NCBI GenBank assembly: GCA_002482545.1
Contig: DLGF01000024.1
Coordinates: 34,137-98,136, forward strand
Length of the DNA stretch: 64,000 nucleotides
Source of the DNA: Sporomusaceae bacterium UBA7701
Lineage (GTDB): Bacteria; Bacillota; Negativicutes; Sporomusales; UBA7701
Reading direction: 5' to 3'
The notes below the pieces were generated by a model that was not told the DNA's origin, made no database searches, and saw only the letters and a list, made by a program, of their open reading frames with translations. Positions within the stretch are counted from its first letter, which is position 1. The number at the start of each line of letters is the position of its first letter. This document shows, piece after piece, positions 58,786-64,000 of this stretch. Made by a program: the position numbers and the translations under genes.

Positions 58786-60951
58786 TCATTCCTGTTTAAA
58801 ATATCGGGCGTAAACCTGATCGGAAGTCATGATGATCTCCCGGGCTTTGCTGCCTACATTGGGCCCGATGATCTTCATTTCCTCCATGGTATCAATCAGC
58901 CGGGCGGCCCTGGTGTAGCCGACGCGGAACTTGCGCTGCAGCATGGAGACCGAGGCTTGTCCCGTTTCCAGAACGATGCGCACCGCATCTTCCAGCAGTT
59001 CATCCTCAAAGCTTTCTTTCTCGCGTTTTTCGCCTAATTCTTCATAGGCCGTAACGCCCTCGGTATATTCGGGTTCGCATTGATTCTTCAGATATCCGAC
59101 GAGTTCTTCGACTTCGCCGTCCGAAATGAAGGCGCCCTGGACCCGCAGCGGTTTGGCGGCGCCTACCGGATAAAAGAGCATGTCGCCTTTCCCGAGGAGT
59201 TTTTCCGCCCCGGCCATGTCAAGGATGGTGCGGGAATCGACCTGCGAGGATACGGCGAAGGATATCCGCGAGGGAACGTTGGCCTTGATCGTGCCGGTAA
59301 TGACGTCGACGGAAGGCCGCTGGGTGGCCAGTACGAGGTGCAGGCCCGCCGCGCGGGCCATTTGGGCCAGGCGGCAAATGGCGTCCTCCACGTCGACCGG
59401 AGCCACCATCATCAGGTCGGCCAATTCGTCGATGATGATGACAATGAGCGGCAAACGCTCTTCCGGGCAGACCTCGTTGTACCGTCCGACATCCCGGACC
59501 CCTGCGGCGGCGAACAGCGCATAGCGCCGTTCCATCTCCTGCACAGCCCACCGCAAGGCGGAAGCCGCTTTTTTCGCGTCGGTGACCACCGGGGTCATCA
59601 GATGCGGAACACCATTATAATTTGACAGCTCGACCACCTTGGGATCGATGAGCATGAACTTGACTTCGTCGGGACGGGCCTTGAACAGGATGCTGACGAT
59701 GAGCGTATTGATGCAGACGCTTTTGCCCGAGCCGGTCGCGCCGGCCACAAGCAGGTGCGGCATTTTGGCCAGATCGGCGACAATGGTCTGCCCGGCGATA
59801 TCCTTGCCCAGAGCCACCGCCAGCCGGGACGGCGCCTGCTGGAATTCAGCGCTTTCCAGGACATCCCTTAGCGGTACGCTGGCGATCTCTTTATTGGGGA
59901 CCTCGATCCCCACCGCGGCCTTTCCGGGAATAGGGGCCTCGATACGCACGCCGGGCGCCGCCAGCTTCAGGGCGATGTCGTCCGCAAGGTTGACGATCCG
60001 GCTGACTTTTACGCCGGCCCCGGGTTCCAGTTCATAACGGGTGACGGCCGGACCCTGGCAGGTGTTGACCACCCTTGCCCCGACGCTGAAATTATCGAGT
60101 GTCTCCTCCAGCAGCCGCGCGGTATCGGTAAGTTCTTTTGCTGATTTCAGGTTTCTGGGCTTGGAGGGTTTTTTCAGCAGGCTGATCGGCGGCAGCGAGT
60201 AGCGCACAATGTTTCCGGCGGCCGCTACAAAAGCCGTCTCGGGTTCCGGAGCCCGGTCCGCGGCGGGGAGCTCGGCGGCCGGCGTCGCCGCCGCTTTGCG
60301 GGGCGGTTTAACTATCGCCGACTGGTGCTTGTCCCGCTCCTGATTATAAAAACTGGTCCGGGACCGGCAGTCGTCTTCTTCCGGTTCGTCGTCCGACGCC
60401 TCCCAGGTGGAAGCAACAGCTTCCCGGGCACTGGCCAGGCTCTCGGCCGCCTTGGTTTTCGCCGCCATCAGCGTGTCGGTAAGCGACCAGGCCGTCGCCA
60501 GGATTACCGAGGACAAAGCGGCGGCCAGCAACACGATCAGACTGCCGAAAACGCCGAACAGTTTCCGCAGGGCAAACAGCACCATACCGCCAGTCAATCC
60601 CCCCCCGGGCGTCAGGCTGTCCGGCAGGATTTCCTCTCCGGGAGGGATTTTGAAGTGATGATAAAGGGCCAGAACAAAAATATAAGTAAAAAACAGTCCC
60701 CAGAATTTCAGGGAATAACTGATCGCTTGGCGGGTCCATAAATAGCGTGATCCGATAGCCAGAAGAAGAACCGGGGGCAGGAAAGCACCGACCCCAAAGG
60801 CGTAACGAAGTATCTTGGCGATAAACAATCCAGCCGGCCCCGTGCTCAGGCCAGCCAGGCTTACGATGGTCAACACGCCGACGGTGATCAGCGCGATGCC
60901 AACAAGCTCGTACTTCAATCCGTCGGATAACTCGGATATAAACTTCGGCAA
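58786..60951 (-). CDS. spoIIIE: DNA translocase SpoIIIE/FtsK
   Basis: The 721-aa protein has an N-terminal membrane domain (about five spans in residues 1-165), a variable linker (about 170-260), the motor domain with Walker [10 protein letters not shown] and Walker [13 protein letters not shown], and the C-terminal gamma winged helix that reads KOPS/SRS ([20 protein letters not shown]). The order rnj-tepA-ylzJ-spoIIIE is that of Bacillus, so SpoIIIE is the natural name. TTG 60951 follows GAGGTGAAA closely. Confidence 0.96.
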   Translation of the reverse strand: MPKFISELSDGLKYELVGIALITVGVLTIVSLAGLSTGPAGLFIAKILRYAFGVGAFLPPVLLLAIGSRYLWTRQAISYSLKFWGLFFTYIFVLALYHHFKIPPGEEILPDSLTPGGGLTGGMVLFALRKLFGVFGSLIVLLAAALSSVILATAWSLTDTLMAAKTKAAESLASAREAVASTWEASDDEPEEDDCRSRTSFYNQERDKHQSAIVKPPRKAAATPAAELPAADRAPEPETAFVAAAGNIVRYSLPPISLLKKPSKPRNLKSAKELTDTARLLEETLDNFSVGARVVNTCQGPAVTRYELEPGAGVKVSRIVNLADDIALKLAAPGVRIEAPIPGKAAVGIEVPNKEIASVPLRDVLESAEFQQAPSRLAVALGKDIAGQTIVADLAKMPHLLVAGATGSGKSVCINTLIVSILFKARPDEVKFMLIDPKVVELSNYNGVPHLMTPVVTDAKKAASALRWAVQEMERRYALFAAAGVRDVGRYNEVCPEERLPLIVIIIDELADLMMVAPVDVEDAICRLAQMARAAGLHLVLATQRPSVDVITGTIKANVPSRISFAVSSQVDSRTILDMAGAEKLLGKGDMLFYPVGAAKPLRVQGAFISDGEVEELVGYLKNQCEPEYTEGVTAYEELGEKREKESFEDELLEDAVRIVLETGQASVSMLQRKFRVGYTRAARLIDTMEEMKIIGPNVGSKAREIIMTSDQVYARYFKQE

Positions 60952-61089
60952 GGCAATTTCACCTCAAAATCAGTTCTTCTACAAAAGCCCCGGAAATCCT
61001 TTATAACGGGTAAAGAAAAGCGTTCCCCGTCAGGGAAACGCTCAAAGAATGGACCTGTTAGGTTTTACATAATAAAATTCTGACGGGTT

Positions 61090-61317
61090 TTACCGGGCTT
61101 CGTACACCGGGCGATAAGCCAGGACCTGACCCGGCTGAATATCAGGCCGGAGAAAATCCTGGGGGTTGGTGGAAAGCAGCCTGACAATCCGGCATTCCAC
61201 CGGCGAGGTCTTCTCCACCATGATTTTGAGTCCCCCATAATCAATTTCCTCGCAGGCCGGCATTTTCTCCGCCCCGTCCAGCACCAAATCCAGCGGCATC
61301 ACTGTCCACAAGATCAT
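61090..61317 (-). CDS. ylzJ: YlzJ-like protein
   Basis: The 75-aa product ([36 protein letters not shown] ... QPGQVLAYRPVY) fits the YlzJ family, whose members lie between tepA and spoIIIE. It shares one base with the tepA stop (TAATG). Function unknown; conserved in spore formers. Confidence 0.9.
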   Translation of the reverse strand: MILWTVMPLDLVLDGAEKMPACEEIDYGGLKIMVEKTSPVECRIVRLLSTNPQDFLRPDIQPGQVLAYRPVYEAR

Positions 61318-62090
61318 TATTGTTTCAGCCCCTTAGCAGCCTCTTTCTTTGCCCGCACCAGTTCCTGGACCTTGCTCAGAGCTTGGGACACCCCTCCGAT
61401 CTCGTCGATGAGTCCGAATTTTACGGCGTCCCGGCCGATAACGGATGTCCCGATGTCTCTCGATAACTCGCCGGTTTTGAACAGCAGTTCCTTCCACTTC
61501 TTCTCGGATACGCGGGAATGGGAGATCACGAATTTGTTGACCCGGTCCTGCATCTTTTCCAGATAGTCAAAAGAACTTTGCGCCCCGATGACCAATCCGG
61601 TCAGCCGTATCGGATGAATCGTCATGCTGGCGCTTTCGACGATGAAGGAGTAGGTCGCCGAGGTCGCGATCGGAACGCCGATACTGTGGCCGCCGCCGAG
61701 CACCACCGAAACCGAGGGCTTGGACATGCTCGCCACCATTTCGGCAATGGCCAGGCCGGCTTCCACGTCGCCGCCCACGGTGTTGAGCAGCAGGAGCAGG
61801 CCTTCGATTTCCTGGTTTTGCTCAATTGCGACCAGTTGCGGCATGATATGTTCGTATTTGGTGGTCTTGTTCTGGGGCGGCAGTACCATGTGGCCTTCGA
61901 TCTGGCCAATAATCGTCATTACATGAATGTTGGTCTTGGCGGTTGGCACCTCGGTACTGCCCATGTCCTCAATATTTTCGGTGGTGGCGTTCTTTTTCGC
62001 CCGGCGGGCGGGCTTCGGCGGCTCGGCTTCAGGAACCCGGGGAGGCTCAATTTCCGGGTTCGGTATGACAGGATTATCGTTTTCCAGCAT
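61317..62090 (-). CDS. tepA: ClpP-type protease TepA (translocation-enhancing)
   Basis: The 257-aa protein has a ClpP/crotonase fold: an [24 protein letters not shown] segment, the [19 protein letters not shown] strand, the catalytic Ser region [21 protein letters not shown] and the His in [11 protein letters not shown]. TepA acts in the cytoplasm on signal peptides or spore proteins. An acidic/Lys-rich N-terminal extension (about 50 aa) precedes. GGAGGGAAG precedes ATG. Third gene from rnj, ahead of ylzJ. Confidence 0.92.
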   Translation of the reverse strand: MLENDNPVIPNPEIEPPRVPEAEPPKPARRAKKNATTENIEDMGSTEVPTAKTNIHVMTIIGQIEGHMVLPPQNKTTKYEHIMPQLVAIEQNQEIEGLLLLLNTVGGDVEAGLAIAEMVASMSKPSVSVVLGGGHSIGVPIATSATYSFIVESASMTIHPIRLTGLVIGAQSSFDYLEKMQDRVNKFVISHSRVSEKKWKELLFKTGELSRDIGTSVIGRDAVKFGLIDEIGGVSQALSKVQELVRAKKEAAKGLKQ

Positions 62091-62205
62091 CTTCTTCCCT
62101 CCAGCTTATCTAATCAGGATTAGTATTGACGCTGAGCCGAGTTTCATACCGTATCGGACGCAAGTACGGCAAATGTGCCCATGGCGTCCGGCGGAAAACA
62201 GCAAA

Positions 62206-62394
62206 GGCGCGCCGGAGGGCGCGCCTTCAAATTGTTGACAAATTCAGGCTGGCGAGAAAGGTCTAGATGCTAGGCGCACCGGAAAAGCGCGCGGCGCCGC
62301 GTACTATGAGACCGTACGCAAGCAAGCGCTTTGAGGAGCAACGACGCAGATGGGCCTTTCTCGCCAGCCTGAGGCGCGCCGGAGGGCGCGCCTT
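62206..62394. repeat. 127-bp hairpin repeat element (MITE-like) between two copies of one terminator
   Basis: Bases 62245-62261 and 62355-62371 are a perfect 17-bp inverted repeat enclosing a structured, G+C-rich centre with a smaller hairpin around CGCGTAC/GTACGC. The outer flanks are two copies of a 22-bp terminator hairpin (62206-62227 and 62373-62394). The copy at 62373 follows the RNase J gene; the other precedes tepA. The form fits the family of non-coding hairpin repeats spread in intergenic regions. No coding capacity. Confidence 0.8.
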
Positions 62395-62405
62395 TGGTTA
62401 CTGCC

Positions 62406-64000
62406 TTATACTTCCATAATGATCGGTAAAATCATCGGGCGGCGACGGGTACGCTCGTACAGAAACTTGCCCAGCGTATCGCGCACGTTGGATTTGATCG
62501 TGGCCCACTCGGTTACCCGGCCGGCTTCGCATTTCTCGAGCGCGTCCTTGACCCGGTCCTTCGCCTCTTCCATCAATTGCTCGGACTCCCGGACATAGAC
62601 GAACCCGCGGGATACAATGTCAGGCCCTGCGACGACGCAGCCTCTTTGTTTGTCCATGGTGACGACAACGATCAGAATGCCGTCCTGGGACAGTTGGCGG
62701 CGGTCCCGAAGAACGATGTTCCCCACATCCCCCACGCCCAGCCCGTCCACCAGCACATTGCCGGCGGTGACCTTCGCGGCGATCACCCCTTTCTCCGGGG
62801 TGAACTCCAGAACAGTGCCATTCTCCACGACAAAGACGTTTTCTTTGGGCATTCCCATGTCCTGGGCCAGTTTGGCGTGCTTGACCAGGTGCCGGTATTC
62901 GCCGTGGGCGGGGATGAAAAACTTCGGACGGATGAGATTGTGCATGAACTTGAGCTCTTCCTGGCTGGCGTGGCCGGAGACATGAATGCCCGCGGCTGCT
63001 TCGTAAACGACCTCCGCGCCTTGCCTGAGCAGGAAATCAATGGTGCGGGACACCATTTTTTCGTTTCCGGGGATCGGGGTTGCGGAAATAACGATGGTAT
63101 CCCCCGGGACGATTTCCACTTTCTTGTGGTCGGACATGGCCATGCGGCTCAGGGCCGCCATCGGCTCGCCCTGGCTGCCGGTGGTGATGATGGCGATTCC
63201 GGACGCCGGGTAGTTGTTGATTTCGTCGACCTCGATCATGACCCCTTCCGGCATGGTGATATAGCCCAGTTCCATCGCAATATTGACCACATTGACCATG
63301 CTCCGGCCCAGGACGGCCACCTTCCGCCTGTACTTGCAGGCCGTGTCGATGGCCTGCTGAATGCGGTGAATGTTGGACGAAAAGGTGGCGATGATAATCC
63401 GTTCCCGGGCGTTGCGAAAGGTTTCGTCAAAGGTCGCGCCCACCACTTTCTCACTGGGGGTAAATCCCGGCCGTTCCGCGTTGGTGCTGTCGGCGAGCAT
63501 CACCAGCACGCCGCGGTCGCCCAACTCGGCAAAGCGGTGAAAATCGGTGACCTTGCCGTCCACCGGCGTCTGGTCGAGCTTGAAATCGCCCGTGTGGACA
63601 ATGGTGCCAACCGGCGTTTTGATCGATAAAGCCACGGCGTCGGCGATACTGTGGCTGACCCGGATAAAGCCGATCTTGAAAACGCCGATCTGAATCTGAT
63701 TGCCCGGATTGACCGGGTTTAACGTAGCCGCCACGTTATTTTCCTTCAGGCGGCCTTCCAGAATGCCGAGCGTCAGACGCGTTCCATATACGGGCACGTC
63801 CAGTTGTTTGAGCACATAGGGCAGAGCGCCGATATGGTCTTCATGCCCATGGGTCAGAATGATCGCGCGCACCAAGTCCCGGTTTTCCAAGAGGTAGGCG
63901 ATATCAGGAATGACCAGGTCGATCCCCAGCATGTCATCTTGCGGGAACATCAGGCCTGAATCAATCACAATGATGTCGTCTCCATAACGGACTACCGTCA
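62406..64000 (-). CDS. rnj: ribonuclease J, N-terminus beyond the right edge
   Basis: The 531 residues visible hold the metallo-beta-lactamase motif HGHEDHIGAL, HTGDFKLDQTP, VLVMLADSTNAERPG, the beta-CASP region and the C-terminal domain. RNase J is a 5'-3' exonuclease and endonuclease of RNA. The frame is open to 64000 (TVVRYGDDIIVIDSGLMFP), so about 20-40 N-terminal residues are missing. First gene of the rnj-tepA-ylzJ-spoIIIE group. Confidence 0.95.
   Translation of the reverse strand, partial: TVVRYGDDIIVIDSGLMFPQDDMLGIDLVIPDIAYLLENRDLVRAIILTHGHEDHIGALPYVLKQLDVPVYGTRLTLGILEGRLKENNVAATLNPVNPGNQIQIGVFKIGFIRVSHSIADAVALSIKTPVGTIVHTGDFKLDQTPVDGKVTDFHRFAELGDRGVLVMLADSTNAERPGFTPSEKVVGATFDETFRNARERIIIATFSSNIHRIQQAIDTACKYRRKVAVLGRSMVNVVNIAMELGYITMPEGVMIEVDEINNYPASGIAIITTGSQGEPMAALSRMAMSDHKKVEIVPGDTIVISATPIPGNEKMVSRTIDFLLRQGAEVVYEAAAGIHVSGHASQEELKFMHNLIRPKFFIPAHGEYRHLVKHAKLAQDMGMPKENVFVVENGTVLEFTPEKGVIAAKVTAGNVLVDGLGVGDVGNIVLRDRRQLSQDGILIVVVTMDKQRGCVVAGPDIVSRGFVYVRESEQLMEEAKDRVKDALEKCEAGRVTEWATIKSNVRDTLGKFLYERTRRRPMILPIIMEV

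Overview
The window (about 57-58 % G+C by eye) comes from an endospore-forming Firmicute (Bacillota). The evidence is the sporulation genes spoVK, spoVS and spoIIIE, the order rnj-tepA-ylzJ-spoIIIE and miaA-hfq-spoVK...hflX-ynbB known from Bacillus, LexA boxes of the Bacillus/Clostridium type, and S-box (SAM-I) riboswitches. Family content (DUF3798 transporter, DUF3870, VanW/G5, Asp23 fused to a P-loop) fits anaerobic Clostridia or Negativicutes (Sporomusaceae-like); the exact class cannot be fixed from this window. No rRNA, tRNA or CRISPR array was seen.

The most striking feature is spoVK split in two on the minus strand. The 5' half (27754-28311) carries Walker A and B. The 3' half (22837-23237) carries sensor 1, the arginine-finger segment and the C-terminal helices. 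A 4,527-bp element lies between them, bounded by an identical 8-bp core TTTCACCA (23230-23237 and 27757-27764). It encodes a large serine recombinase, a 3D-domain (DPBB) wall protein, a secreted NTF2-like protein and a DEDDh exonuclease with a SWIM zinc finger. Recombination between the cores would rejoin spoVK exactly in frame (185 + 130 = 315 codons). This has the layout of a sporulation-gene intervening element of the sigK 'skin' type. A sigma-K-like promoter faces the recombinase. Excision would also restore transcription into a coupled downstream operon (GTPase plus a UbiA-like membrane protein).

Layout. 0.2-5 kb: two divergent SAM-I riboswitches, one over a class I aminotransferase plus a double-DUF2292 protein, the other over the methionine ABC importer metNIQ. 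5.2-12 kb: an XRE-cupin regulator, then a five-gene minus-strand set with a DUF3798 lipoprotein, dual ABC ATPase, two permeases and an M24 peptidase. 12-14 kb: an AT-rich spacer and the divergent SOS pair yneA-like/lexA with three LexA boxes. 14-21 kb: VanW, PRC-barrel, TPR-membrane, YnbB-type PLP enzyme, and HflX with an added JAMM-like N-terminal domain. 21-28.3 kb: the spoVK locus. 28.4-36.3 kb: miaB-mutS-mutL-methyltransferase-miaA-hfq. 36.4-44.4 kb: D-aminoacylase family amidohydrolase, split TauE pair, DUF3870, P-loop/Asp23 protein, PHP phosphoesterase, pepA, spoVS. 44.5-48.1 kb: rny, recX, recA, rpmE. 48.3-57 kb: DEAD helicase, cinA, rimO, an orphan solute-binding protein and a YgiQ radical SAM protein. 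56.8-64 kb: rodZ, mnmH, spoIIIE, ylzJ, tepA and RNase J, which runs off the right edge.

Non-coding elements worth attention are a 127-bp MITE-like hairpin repeat at 62.2-62.4 kb between two copies of one terminator hairpin, a similar duplicated terminator at 48.1-48.3 kb, and the rny start, which appears to use an ATC codon.
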